64,000 nt of DNA from contig AP026539.1 of NCBI GenBank assembly GCA_026075535.2, positions 3,038,001-3,102,000 on the forward strand. The letters run 5' to 3'. Shown here one piece after another: positions 21,395-32,645 of the stretch. The notes beneath the pieces were generated by a model. That model saw only the letters and a list, made by a program, of their open reading frames with translations, did not search any database and had not been told where the DNA came from. Both the position numbers and the translations under genes were made by a program. The first letter of the stretch is position 1; every line of letters begins with the position of its first letter. This DNA is from Tricholoma matsutake (Eukaryota; Basidiomycota; Agaricomycetes; Agaricales; Tricholomataceae).

Positions 21395-21930
21395 GGAATT
21401 GCAGTGTCTTGGAATGTAGTGCACTGGCCAGCCAATTCTTTGATCAATTTATCTGCAGCTGGAATGCTGACATTACTCTGACCTGAGGCTCACAATACTT
21501 GGAAAGAGTTGCAATGCTTTGGAATGTGGTGGAAGGGCTGCCTCATTCTTTGATCAATTTATCTGCAGCTGGAATGCTGACATTACTCTGAACTGAGGCT
21601 CACAATACTTTGAAAGAGTTGCAATGCTTTGGAATATGGTGGAAGGGCCAGCCAATTCTTTCATTAGTTTATTTGCAGCTGGAATGCTGACATTACTCTG
21701 AACTGAGGCTCAATGCTTGGAAAGAGTTCCAATGCTTTGGAATGTGGTGGAAGGGCCAGCCAATTCTTTCATTAATTTATTTGCAGCTGGAATGCTGACA
21801 TTACTCTGAACTGAGGCTCAATGCTTGGAAAGAGTTCCAATGCTTTGGAATGTGGTGGAAGGGCCAGCCAATTCTTTCATTAATTTATTTGCAGCTGGAA
21901 TGCTCTGAACTGAGGCTTAGCAATTGACAA
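21395..21930 (+). repeat. Subterminal tandem repeats, left arm
   Basis: About five copies of a ~106-112 bp unit. Its landmarks are GCAGCTGGAATGCTGACATT, then CTGAGGCTCA, GAGTTGCAATGCTTTGGAAT, GTGGTGGAAGGGCCAGCCAA and TTCTTTCATTAATTTATTTG. The last copy is cut short. The units differ by a few substitutions and a missing CAATACTT block. The same array in reverse orientation is in the right arm. Subterminal repeats are common transposase-binding sites in DNA transposons. Confidence 0.85.
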
Positions 21931-22795
21931 GATGATTTACAAAGAACTCAAGAAGTAAAGTCAAACAAAATTTGTTTCAAGTACAATAAGTAAATCAGTC
22001 AACTTGTCCCCTCCAGTATTGTCCTCTGCTGTCATAGGTATTCCTCACCCTTTGAAAGTTACCTGCCATAATGACATCAGACTCAGAGTGGGAGGCAGTA
22101 AGATGTGATCCAGTGGATACTCTTGCTGATGCACCTCCTCACAGGTGTAATGTTTATTCTTCTAAAAGGGAGGGAGTCCCTGCCAACACTTGCAGAGGTT
22201 TGGTAGAGGGAAGGAAGCATAGTACAATGTTCATCCTCTCCAGTGAAAGACCTAGCCCATTTAATTAGATTTTGTAGTGTAGAGAAGTCATGGTAATGCA
22301 GGACTTACCAAAGACTATTAGATCTTGATACCATACAGATATGATAACAAGCATAGATAAATCCATACTCCTTCAGATTTTCATTTGCATGTAGACAGTA
22401 CTGAGAGCACAAGCCCCAGATCTTGTCCTTATCTGTGTGCAGTGGGCTTACATAATTATCACACAAGTACAGAGAGGTACCAGTGATTCCTAGATGCTCA
22501 GCTTCACTATCAAGCAGGAAAACACCTGATAATCCCACCAATCACCTCTTATTAGAGGTGGAGCTACCTCCTCTGATAAGAGGGAATTAAATGTGTATGG
22601 CCCTCCTCCAATAAACCTTCAATAAATATAGTGTAGACTCCTCCAAGACATCTACAGCATGTGCTGGACATCAGTACTGTCATTGGCTACTGTCACCATC
22701 AAGGCCATCAATTTCTCCCATCACTGTTGGCTTATGTCCACCCACATCGGCTAACATTGTGCTCACTGTCTCTGACAGTGAGCTCACTATTTCCT

Positions 22796-23209
22796 TCATT
22801 CTGCCCCATTTCTTGTGCTTACATTAACTACATGTGTACATAGAATGACTACCTGCCATCCTTTCCACTTTACCTGCCCTGATAAGCCTGCTAGAGCACT
22901 ACCTTCTTGAAGTGAGAATGAGAGATTGTTGTACTTATGCATGAGGCTCTCCCTTGATATCCAGGCCAATAAAATCATGTCAAGGTCTATGTACATGATA
23001 GGGATAAGTGCTCGAGCCCATAAGGCAGTGACTACAATGGGAAAAAAGCGAAAATGTAGGGGAGGAGGAGAGGGTACCCACTGCTGAGCTGGCATGTGGA
23101 TCAGGACCAAAGTTGTACAGCCAAAAGGGTGTAAGGGTACCATATAGAGTGGTATACCAAGTATAGAGACTAGGGGGCCAGTGCAGATAGGTAAGCTACA
23201 ATGTACCAA
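22796..23209 (-). CDS. Open frame in left arm, function unknown
   Basis: A 137-codon frame nearly identical to the first two-thirds of the right-arm frame 56600-57178. It diverges after NVSTRN because some 8-10 bases present in the right arm are missing here, which shifts the frame. The protein is hydrophobic-rich (VSILGIPLYMVPLHPFG; DMILLAWIS) and I recognise no domain. Conservation in both arms could simply reflect recent duplication, so coding status is uncertain. Confidence 0.35.
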   Translation of the reverse strand: MVHCSLPICTGPLVSILGIPLYMVPLHPFGCTTLVLIHMPAQQWVPSPPPLHFRFFPIVVTALWARALIPIMYIDLDMILLAWISRESLMHKYNNLSFSLQEGSALAGLSGQVKWKGWQVVILCTHVVNVSTRNGAE

Positions 23210-23394
23210 ATAATACAGCCTATCGAATGCATACAGTGTACCAAATGATACAGGTTCGGTGGATGCTGTCGAATGCTCTCATAGTATGTATAACATGTAC
23301 TAGTATCAAATGAATACACTTTTACAATTCTTGCTTGTGGTACACTATGAAGAATGTTAATAATATACAGATCAGAGATAGCATACATGGTACT

Positions 23395-23450
23395 TGGCAA
23401 TGGCATCAGCATCGGCATCGGCATCAGCATCGGCATCAGCATCAGCATAG
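23395..23450. repeat. GGCATC/AGCATC microsatellite
   Basis: About nine copies of the hexamer (G/A)GCATC in a row on the plus strand. It lies in the left arm; the matching spot of the right arm (about 56465-56490) has only three or four copies, so the tract changed length after the arms separated. Confidence 0.8.
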
Positions 23451-23615
23451 AGGTATGGGATCAGCATCAGGCACCACTTCACCATAACAGTATGACCTAG
23501 CTGCATGTACCATAGTGAATTACAATGCTTGGTATAGATGTGCATAGGAGACTGTATGGCCTAGCTATGGGCAATGATGCAATAATTCATTCTATGTAGT
23601 GCAGACCTACCAAAC

Positions 23616-24005
23616 GGGTATTTTACAATTCTTGCTTGTACCTATGAGATAGCATTGGACACGGTATTCGGCATCAGCATAGATGTGCGGTAAGAATCTA
23701 ATACTGTTGATGAAATAGTCACAACCATTGGCATCAGCATCAGCAGACACATCAGCACAGAAATCAACATCAACGTCAACATCGGCAGCAGCAGACAGAC
23801 ACTTTGGGGTGGAAATCTATATATCAAGAGCATCGGAAATGGGCATTAGCAAACCAGATGCACAATGGGTGCAGGCAGTATGAATGAATGAACAAAATCA
23901 ACAAAACAGCAGTGTTCATCCTAGCTAAAATAACAATGTCGGTGCTAGCTAATTGTGAGAACCGGCGGGATTGGCCATGTTGTCATCATGGGACAATGAT
24001 CTCAT
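23616..24005. other. Spacer between left arm and first cargo gene
   Basis: Nothing recognised beyond short CATCAGCA/ACATCGGCA-type repeats near 23725-23790. Confidence 0.4.
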
Positions 24006-24699
24006 TCAAATGTCTGAGAACCTGTGTTCAAATGATTTCAGATTATATTCTATCCTTTCCTTCAAGGTTGCATATGTCTTTAATGTGACATCCTGCTGTT
24101 CCAGCTTCTCAACCTCAGCCATGTAGAGATGATGACTGGCATCCTTGTATGAGGTGCCAAGGTTGTTTTGCAGGGCTTTCACTTTGACATGGCAGCTCAA
24201 CAGCTCCCTGTCTGTCAATTTCTGCAACAGGATGAACTAACAGTCATACAAATGAGGACAAGGCACTTACTGGATCAGCAGGTAGCATTAGCTGGTTGCG
24301 GGCCAATGCATAGTAGTACGGTTTATCACTCATGTTTCCAGACTGCAAAGTCATCAGTGAGAGGATAGACAAGGCAAACAAGACATGGCATCGGCCAAGA
24401 TGCAGCATCGACTAAGACACAGCATTGGCTAAGACACGGCATCGGCCAACAGGACGACATCGGCCCAAGGATGGCATCAGGCCAAGACGGCTATGCTGGC
24501 AGCAATGAGACTGAAAAGAAGGAAATCTTACCCCCCCATGTGCCATATGTACATTGAATTCAACCTTCTTGCAATAGGCCTCCATTGCCTGGTGGGTAGC
24601 TGGAATCATAAAATGGGGCACTAGATAGTGCTGCCCATTGTCACCTCGGATAACAACATATCCATCAGGAATATAAGTGTCAGTTTGCTGATTGCTCAT
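24006..24699 (-). CDS. Small MSNQQ-type protein of KDZ neighbourhoods
   Basis: Starts at ATG 24699 (MSNQQTDTYIPDGYVVIRG). The first exon encodes about 55 residues with the YLVPHFMIPATHQAMEAY block and ends at HGG, followed by a GTAAGA donor. The last exon begins after a TTGCAG acceptor near 24225 and encodes KLTDRELLSCHVKVKALQ and YKDASHHLYMAEVEKL, ending at TGA 24006. From memory, this two-part layout resembles a small uncharacterised Agaricomycete protein found near KDZ elements; no enzymatic motif is seen. The middle, from 24480 to 24230, holds GGCATCGGCC-type repeats and its exon structure is unclear. It is divergent from the Zn2Cys6 gene, 162 bp away. Confidence 0.55.
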
Positions 24700-24860
24700 G
24701 GTATAGATAACACAGATGATAACAAGTGATACCATTTAATCAGGACATTATTTGTTTGTATATATTGTATATCGATCAACAACACGTGATTGTTGATTTT
24801 CAGTATTTCACTCTTTTTCATCTCAACATCGACCCCACTGCTGCAGCTGACTCATCAACC

Positions 24861-26576
24861 ATGAACGTTACATGCCAACAAGTGCTCAGCCAGATCAGTG
24901 AGATCGAGCAATCCATCTGCAATGGCCTTCAGGACCAAAGTATCAAGGCCGTGATGAAGGAAAGAAAATTGGCCCTTGTGAGTGGATTGGCATGCTATCA
25001 GATCAACGATGCACTTACCAATTGTAGAAAATGTTATTTGCCTGGCAAAGAGAGGTTCTCATAGAGGATCTGCAGGCCGTCTTCTGGGCCAATGCCTTTT
25101 TGTGGGGATTTGTGGTAGCATGGTCAAAGTCAGACAGGACAGGGGACCAGAAGTTTATTGAAGGTCAACTGAGGGCAATGAAGACCTTCGACGAGAAAAA
25201 GGGCATAACAGGTCCTGTGTTGACATTGGCTGGACCAATGGCAGCAATGACAGCAGCTGGAATGGCAAGGGAAGGTGGAATGGCCACAGCAGCGGGAATG
25301 GGAATAGCAGCAGGAATGAGAACAGCAGCGGGAATGGGAATGGCAGTGGGAAAGGGAATGGCAGTGGGAAAGGGAATGGCAGCAGGAACAGCACCAGCAC
25401 TGAGCAAGAAAGTGGGGACAGCAGTGGCAAAGAGAGGGACAGCAGCAGCAGAGAAAGGAAGAGTGGCAGCAGCAAAGGCACGAGGAGCAGCAGTGGCAAT
25501 GGCAGCAGCAATGCCAACACCAACAAAGGTAGAAGCGGCACCAGCAGCAGCCAAGATGCGGGCCCAACCAGAAGCATCAGGATCCAGACTTCCAGCCCCA
25601 GCCCAGCGACCAATGCTGCCAGCAATCACAGTGAGACCCAGGCCATGAGAGGTGCAGAGTAGCAGGGGATTGGAGGAGGATTTTGATGAGGAGATGGAGA
25701 GCGATGCCAGTGCCAATCCCAGGATGGAGCGGAAGCGGCACAATGCAGCAAGGGCAGCACAAGGAGCACCCCAGCGAGGGAGTTTGTGAACAACGCCATG
25801 TGCACGATGTGTCAGGCTTAGGCATGAGTGTTGGGAGCAGGTGAATGGGAAAACGGCCTGCTACTTCTGTGGGAAAGGGAAAATTTGGTGCAATCCAGAG
25901 GACGTGGATCGAGTGCCGAGAACCAAGAAAGCAAAAGGATCGGCAAGAAGAAAAGCAAAGAAGGCACAATTTTTTAGTGAAGACAGTAGAGAGGAATCAT
26001 CTAGGCAGTTCACTGCAAGCCAAAAAGGAAAATCCAAGGGTTAGTTCTTCCATATCATGACACATAAAACCACTAACACATATACCCATAGCTGTGGAAG
26101 AGGATATCAACATGGCCGATCCCAAGCCCAAGCCGGCTGCCCTCCCTGCCCTGACTCCCTACCCCTCTGCCGGTGACTACACCAGCTTCACTGGACATCT
26201 ATACCAGCTGGATGAAGACATGTACAAGCATGCATGGTGGAATGAAGAGTCATTTGTAGAGTCCTGACTGCATGTACAAGAACTCTGGGAGACAGTCGAC
26301 TTGCTTCAAAACAGGTTGAACGACATTGAAGGATACTTTGGGTTGCAGGAGGGTGCACAGCCCATTATGTTGTACAATGGTTACATGTCTGGGCAGGTGG
26401 TTCACCTTGAGAGGACTCCAAGCAGGAGGGCAGAGGCAGATTGGGAAGAAATGACAGATGCCAAGGAAGGCAATGCCACTCCTGTTCCTGCACCTGGTCC
26501 TGGTCCTGGTCCTGCCCCTGGTCCTGCCCCTGGTCCTGCCCCTGCCCCTGCCCCTGCTCCTGCCCCTGCTCCTGCC

Positions 26577-26618
<42 letters not shown>

Positions 26619-27137
26619 GCTGCCCCAACTCCTGCTCCCACTCCCATTGCCACTGCCAGCAACAAAGATGAACATATGGCAGAACTGGTTGAGGAGGGGG
26701 GATTTGTTGAGGGTAACAATGAGCCTGAGCATGGTGAGGAGGGACTGGCTGTGCTGGAAGAGGTGGCAGGGGAAGCATCCTTGGCTGGTGCCCCCCCCAT
26801 CCAAATTATTCTGGCCACACCACAGGATTCCCAAGAAATGGTACAGCCCACAACATCAATGGCCCCACCACTCCCTCTCCTCTTCCCCCCAACGTTGCTT
26901 GCCGAGCCTGAGCCTGCCACCCCAGCATCGGCACTTACCCCACCGGCATCAGCCATCAATGTAATCACCTCACCCCGGCCCTCCCCTCCCCCTGCACAGC
27001 TGCACTGATCTTCACGTGGGCTGACCCCTGGTCCATCTGGACTACATTCCAGAAGTACCACCCCTCAGCCGAACCCAAGGAAGAGAGCAGGAAAATCTGA
27101 GGACAGAGGGGAGACGAAGCGAGGCAGAAAAGAATAG
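24861..27137 (+). pseudogene. Zn2Cys6 cluster protein with Pro/Ala-rich domain, interrupted by three CGA-to-TGA-type stops
   Basis: Exon 1 starts at ATG 24861 (MNVTCQQVLSQISEIEQ). Intron 1 is 24978-25027 (GTGAGT...TTGTAG). Exon 2 carries FAWQREVLIEDLQAVFWA, then an alanine/glycine-rich low-complexity part. A six-cysteine cluster follows: C-x2-C-x6-C-x9-C-x2-C-x6-C (PCARCVRLRHECW ... ACYFCGKGKIWC, about 25795-25885), the spacing of fungal Zn2Cys6 DNA-binding domains, followed by a basic stretch. Intron 2 is 26040-26091. Exon 3 has a possible coiled coil (LWETVDLLQNRLNDIEGYFG), a PAPAPG repeat and a basic tail ending at TAG 27135. TGA codons at 25787, 26265 and 27006, and at least one frame change near 25650, break it. 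Role unknown; a DNA-binding cargo protein is plausible. Confidence 0.6.
26478..26640 (+). repeat. CCTGCT/CCTGCC hexamer tract
   Basis: An imperfect hexamer repeat coding for (PA)n and (PG)n in the Zn2Cys6 gene. It also creates long shadow frames on both strands (Cys/Ser-rich, Gln/Glu-rich, Ala/Gly-rich), which I do not annotate. Confidence 0.85.
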
Positions 27138-27339
27138 ATGTGATTCGGCATGTACATAAAAGTTGGACTATCTTTTTTTTCACATTACATAGTGTTTTAT
27201 TTGTAAATCTACATGGCAAATTTCACTTTTTTAATTCTCTGTCTCCTCCCAACAGCCTGGGTTGAAATGGCTTCCTGCTGTGCAAGGTCATCAGCTGTCC
27301 TTTGGATAGGTTGTGCTTGTGCGGAGGATGGATTTGCTG

Positions 27340-27655
27340 CCAATCCTGATGTTGCCGTTGCTGATTGTACTTTTGCCGTTGCCATTGCCGATCCTACTTT
27401 TGCCATTGCCGATGTTGGTGTTTCTGTTGCCGATCCTACTGGTGCTGTTGCCAATAGTGGTGTTGCCATTGCCGATTGTACTGTTGCCATTGCTGATATT
27501 GGTGTTGCCATTGCTGATCCTAGTGGTGCCATTGCTGATATTGGTGTTGCCATTCCTGATCTTATAGTTGCTGTTGCCAATATTGCTGCTGCCGCTGCTG
27601 ATTGTACTGTTGCCATTGCTGATATTGGTGTTGCTGTTGCCAATCCTAGCTGTAA
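27340..27655. repeat. GTTGCCATTGCYGAT minisatellite
   Basis: Repeated words of about 15-18 bp built on GTTGCCATTGC and GATATTGGT. They keep open frames on both strands (VAIADIG-like on plus, SAMATPI-like on minus). A related shorter array is at 33615-33735. I see no independent evidence that either strand is translated. Confidence 0.7.
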
Positions 27656-27884
27656 TTTACACTGCCCCACCTATTCCAGTCGGACTCCAGTTATTCTGGT
27701 CGGACTCCAGTTATTCCAGTTATTCTGGTCAGATTCCGGTTGGACTAACCAGAATAACTGGAGTCTGACTGGAGTCCAATGGATTCCAGTGGATTCCAGT
27801 GGACTCCGGTGGAATCTAGTATAATAGACTAACTTGGTTTTAGAAATGTATCCATATAAATAACATTGAACATAGACAGAATTG
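27656..27884. repeat. ATTCCAG-rich inverted repeat and ACTATC microsatellite flank
   Basis: CCAGTCGGACTCCAGTTATT at about 27675 is matched by its inverted copy at about 27750-27775 (AATAACTGGAGTCTGACTGG). The border TTTACACTGCCCCACCTATT at about 27658 reappears inverted at about 33590-33610. The two sites probably come from one repeat family. Confidence 0.6.
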
Positions 27885-30168
27885 TTACATGTCATCATCA
27901 CTATTACTATCACTATCACTATCACTATCACTATTGTTTGCCTTACTTGCCTTTTCCTCTTGTTTTGCAATAACATGTCTAGTATGATAAAATAGCATGC
28001 TATGCAGAAACCAGTTGAAGTTACCAGCTGTCATTTTCTTCAACATTGATTCATATCCTCCCATCCATGCATTTAACTGTTCACAAGCCTGTTTGTTGCA
28101 TGTTAGTCAGTATTATTGTTACATGAAACAAGTATCAAAGCTTGCCTGTGTGTTGAATGCATGTCTGAAACAAGATTTGCCTTGTTTATCTTTGGCTTCA
28201 ACAACCAGATTAGGTGCAGAGCCATCTGCTGGTGCAGGATTACACCATTTCTTGCAAAGTTCATCATCATCTTGGTGGTTGATGTAATGATAAGCATCAA
28301 CAATAAATTGTGTTGTCATTTCCCATGCCCTTTCCCATGATCCATTCCTGAGCGCAGTTCGAAGTACCAGGCATGCTTTATCAATGCAAATGTAATCTGG
28401 TCTGGACTCTTCAGTATGAAAAACCTTCTCCAAAAATGCCAAAATATTGGTTGGTGATTCAGCCTTTGGAAATTTTGCCCAGGCAACCACAACACCACAT
28501 GGTGCACATATTGTTTCAACACAGTAAAAGCTAGGAGCACTGAAATAATTTTTGTGCTCTGTTTCCTCCATTGGTTCATCATGTGGTTGTTCTGTTTGCT
28601 CATTCCTTGAAATCCATGGCAGGTTTTCAGCTGGCCTTTGTGTAATCCTTCGGAAACCAGGTGCAGATTGTCTTTTGTGTTGAGCAATGTATTTCTTCCA
28701 TTGTGGCTGATGCTGTTGACATGCTTGTGTTGCTCTGATTTTTTCATTGTCACAGTTGTGAACATGGCATTTTGCACCATAGGCTTGTTCATGTATTGCA
28801 CAAAAGACAGCACCACAATAGTTTATGAGATCATCTGCACAGTTTTCATAAGCACAGTGCTTTGGCCCAAAGCATGTTCCATCAACAACTACCATCTTTA
28901 CTGGTGCTTTGTCAATGTCCATGCCATCTTCAGAGGTGGATGCAGATGTTGAACCAGAAGATGATGAAGAACTGGAATTGGCAGGTTGTGAAGAGGATTG
29001 TTCAACCTCATCAACTCCAACCACAGCAGCAGAAAGAGCAGTTGGAGTAGTATCAGCAGTTGTTGCAATGTAGTCATGAGTGCATTCTGAACAAGCATGT
29101 TGATCTGCAGCTCTGATAACTCCATTTTCACCAAGAATTGAGAAAGCTTCTTTTGTAATTTCACCAATTGCAAGATTATCCTGAACTGACAGCTCTGTAT
29201 CAGCAGAAGCAGCAATGGTGCGGATGAACTCTTGAACAAAGGCCTGCCATATTTGACAATGTGACAACCAATGAAACCCATGTTGCTGTGTTTTTCCAAA
29301 AGAATTGTTCCAGAATTCCATGTATGATGAGGCTGAAGCATGAAAGCTGTACATGGCATTCACAACAGCATTTGAGAAAACCTGATCAACCCATACACTT
29401 TGACCAACTTCGAGGAATTTGGCAGAATTCAAATACAAGCTGGTGAACTGGTTCTCTTCATTGATTTCTGGAGTGCACTCATGATCAGCACTATATGATG
29501 TCATGCAATTGGGGCATCTTCCAGTAAGAACTGGAACATCCTTGTGAATGGTATTATTCTTCACAAGTGTTACCAGGGGAATGTCTCTTTGTTTGGTTGT
29601 CTGAACCAGAGACTGAAATCCACATCTGCTTGTGACACATTGATATGATTGAGGACAAATGATATGCACAGCTTCAATTGCTGTATATGATATTGGCTTT
29701 TAGATGGCCCTTTTTGTTGTATTTGATGAGGCCCAAGTGCCGTGCCAATTCATCAAGTTTGGTTGCAATGTTGCTGACAATGTGGTTTTCAGAAATGCCT
29801 TCATACTGGTCAGATTCATGCAATAGGGATGCACTGTTGTTCACTTTTGCATGTACTGCCCATGACAAGCTTTTGATCCAACTGTTGATGGTAGATATGT
29901 TTTCTCCTTTTGCAAGCAAATACTGTTGTCTCACATGTAAACTGAGAAGATTGGGATTTTCAGTCATTGTAAACAACAGTAATAAAACTGTTGAGAGTGA
30001 GATGTCATCTGGGAAGTTTTTCTGGATGAATTGACTGAATGAAAGGAAAGTCAATTCTGGAAATGGGCTGAATTCTGACAATGCAGCAGCTGTGGGCAAA
30101 AAACTAAGACCCAGCAAAATCCACAATGGCAAAGGTAGACAGCAAAGACTTGAAAACAGCCAGAGCAT
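27885..30168 (-). pseudogene. CxC5/CxC6-type cysteine-cluster protein associated with KDZ transposases
   Basis: The minus strand encodes a long protein with cysteine clusters in the order expected for this KDZ-associated family: CPQSYQCVTSRC and CPNCMTSYSADHEC; CSECTHDY; then KMVVVDGTCFGPKHCAYENC, VFCAIHEQAYGAKCHVHNC, ACQQHQPQWKKY; then FYCVETICAPCGVVVAW, YICIDKACLVLRTA, and CKKWCNPAPADGSAPNLVV. The N-terminal part is the frame 30168-29674. The main part starts in another frame by about 29687 (a one-base shift near KKGHLK / PISYTAIEAVHI). A 57-bp GC-AG intron (28145-28089) joins FNTQ to ACEQLNAWMGG, and the protein ends in a Ser/Asp repeat at TAA 27885. I call it a pseudogene because of the frameshift; otherwise the frame is clean. 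The start is uncertain: the first ~30 residues are hydrophobic and may not be coding. Confidence 0.82.
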
Positions 30169-30289
30169 TGCATTTGGGCAATTGGGGTTACTAAAAGAGG
30201 GGACTTAGAACTATAACATGATTGGATTGGTCCATTGTATCTACTTACACAGCCTTAGACTTCTGCTTTTTTCTGCCAGTTACTTCTTT

Positions 30290-30490
30290 TGCTTTGCCTT
30301 TTCCCTTCTCTTTCTCTTTCTCCTTTTCCTTTTCCTTCCCCTTCCCCTTTTCCTTACCTTCCCCCTTTCCTTTCCCTTTTCCTTTTCCTTTTCCTTTTCC
30401 TTTTCCTTTTCCTTTTCCTTTTCCTTTTCCTTTTCCTTTTCCTTTTCCTTTTCCTTTTCCTTTTCCTTTTCCTTTTCCTTTTCCTTTCTG
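30290..30490 (+). repeat. TTTTCC hexamer array
   Basis: A pure polypyrimidine tract on the plus strand, mostly perfect TTTTCC units between about 30365 and 30487, with interrupted CTTTTCC/CCTTCC units before. In the minus frame of the gene around it, the tract encodes alternating Lys-Gly, so it is the 3' coding end of that gene as well as a microsatellite. Confidence 0.9.
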
Positions 30491-32645
30491 AGTTTCTCCC
30501 ATGTCAGATCCTGCCTCTGTCTATCCCTTTGTCAAACCCTCTCCCCCATTTGCCAGCCATTCCAGAAGATCAGAAAATGCATATGCAGGTTTCAATATTC
30601 CCCACAACTCAATATCCAAGAGCTTGTCATCACTGTCTTCAAGCCAAGACACCATCGTAGGATAACCAGAAAGCTTTGGAAAAGCCTTGCTATACGTCAA
30701 GTGCCACTGTGATTTTCCCTTGAAAATGCTGATGATATCTGCATGTGTTGGCTTCCGATCAAAAACTTCTTTCAACTTTCCAGTCTTCTATAACATATTG
30801 CAGGTCTTGACAGCCACCAACCATGCCTTGTACTTCTGCCATGCATAACCCAAATTTACATCCTTGTGATCGGTTAACTCAACCAGAATACTGAGAGAAG
30901 CAACCATCTTGTCTTTGAATGGAGAGCCAGTGACAGAAAGAGGTGTAGACATGCGAGTCTCAGGTGGGGCAGTACTAGTAGAACCAACTGGAGTCAAGAC
31001 AGATAATCCAGGAAGGAATGTGGGTTGTTGTTCCTTATGTGAAATAAACATCAAGTAATCTTGATGGAGACTGTAAAAGTGTCTCACATAACAGACTGGA
31101 AGAATATAGTCTTTCTTTCTCTTAATCCATTCAATGTCTTCATCAAATGATACTGCAGCCTCATATCAGCCTTTGTCAGTCCACTCTCCTTGTTCATAAA
31201 CAGATATTTGAGGGTTGGTTTCTATCATGGGATTATTATAAACAATAATAGGTATGCATGAAGGCTCCATACTTTCAATTGGAGACCACTTTGCAGCAAT
31301 AGATTTGAGGATGGGTGCCATAGAAAACTGAACATCGACTTTGAGAATCTGGAATGGCTTGACTTTGATAGAATCAACTAGTGAGTTATAAATATGTACT
31401 CTGCCCATCCTCAAAACTGGAGTCTTGAGATTGTCGTCATCACCTGCATCAGCAAAATTGAAGACATTCCCAGTGGCATGTCCACGCATATGTCCACCAG
31501 TAGTGCGGGATGATCCATGGAGAGCAGGTGGTGGACTGGATGATGGACTAGTCATCTGAACATCTATGGATGTTTTACAATGGTAAAAAGCAAAAGCAAA
31601 AGTAAAGACCCCCTACCTGGATCTTGAAACCCTTTGGCTTGGACCATGGATGTTGCACCAGGAACAACTATGATGATATATTAAAAAGAGCAAGTAATAT
31701 TATTTTTTCATTACCTGTGTCACCCATCAAGGAGCCACCCAGTAAATGATCTAATACTAATTCTAGATTTTAAATTACAACTACAACAAATTAAAATACC
31801 TTTGGACCTAAAGGGCTACTACAGAGACAGGGGATGGTCAGGATGTAACCAGTAAAAGAAAAAGAAAATGGGGGCTTGCTAGTGGTTTTAGTACCCCCAT
31901 CATTGGCGTTGGCGCCAGCATTGTCATCGGTGGCCTTCCTGCTGCTGGTGTTGGTGGTGTCGACCCCATCGTTGGCATTGTCGTTGGTGGTGTTGTCGCA
32001 GGGTTTGGGGCCTCCATTGTGGTTGTTGCCCCAGCCCTCCCCATGGCTGGCATTGTCGTTGGTGTTCACATCGTCGTCCTGGGCCTCCTCGTCATTGTTG
32101 TCCTGGGCCTCCTTGTTGTTGTTGTCCTGGGCTTCCTTGTCATTGTTGTCCTGGCGCTCCCCATTGCTGTTGTCATCCTGGGCTTCCTTGTTGTTGTCGT
32201 CCTGGCACTCCCCATTGCCGTTGTCGTCCTGGGCTTCCTTGTTGTTGTCATCCTGGCGCTCCCCATTGTCAGTGTCGGCATTGGTGTCGTTGTTGGTGTC
32301 ATTGGCAGGCCTGCCATTGTTCCCATCATCAGCCTTGCCATTGTCCTTGTTGTTGGCCTCCCTGTCATTGTCATTGTCGGCTGCAGGCTCCCCATGGCTC
32401 AAGCTGTCGTCAGTGCTGTTGTTGTTGCTGGATTTGTCGCTGGTCTCCTCTTCACTCTCCTCGCTGTCACTGGATGGGGCCTGCAGGGCTCAGGGTCGAC
32501 CAGTGCCACCCTGACCAGGAGGAGGGGGCAGGAAACTTGCCTTGGCCGCTCAAGCACGTTTGGGGGGGGCAACAGAAACTCTGCTTGCTTCGAGAGCAAG
32601 TTCGGCTCTATGAAAGAAAAAAAGAATGAGAAAAGATATTAATAA

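Larger units (their letters stand above)
21275..23615 (-). repeat. Left arm of the large inverted repeat
   Basis: The reverse complement of this segment matches about 56365-58470 along its length, with scattered substitutions and short indels. Examples: a 10-bp insertion, ATCTGTATCT, near 21310 that the right arm lacks, and extra bases near 23350-23500. It includes the tandem repeats at the outer end, a conserved open frame (22796-23209) and, at the inner end, a GGCATC/AGCATC microsatellite. Similarity ends around CCCGTTTGGTAGGTCTGC (about 23610). Confidence 0.85.

Noticed and set aside
21395..21930. CRISPR array
   Set aside because: Units of ~110 bp repeat end to end with no unique spacers, and the genome is eukaryotic.
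25130..25743. Long minus-strand frames opposite the Zn2Cys6 gene
   Set aside because: They are shadows of a GGAATGGCAGC-type repeat coding for Gly/Ala on the plus strand.
26250..27061. Minus-strand Arg/Ser-, Gln/Glu- and Ala/Gly-rich frames
   Set aside because: All three are created by the CCTGCT repeat of the plus-strand gene.
30218..30712. Plus-strand Phe/Ser-rich frames
   Set aside because: These are translations of the TTTTCC array; the coding strand is the minus strand, by continuity with its gene.
31876..32642. Plus-strand Leu/Val/Ser-rich frames of about 210 codons
   Set aside because: Complement of the Asn/Asp-rich minus-strand coding region; no conserved features.
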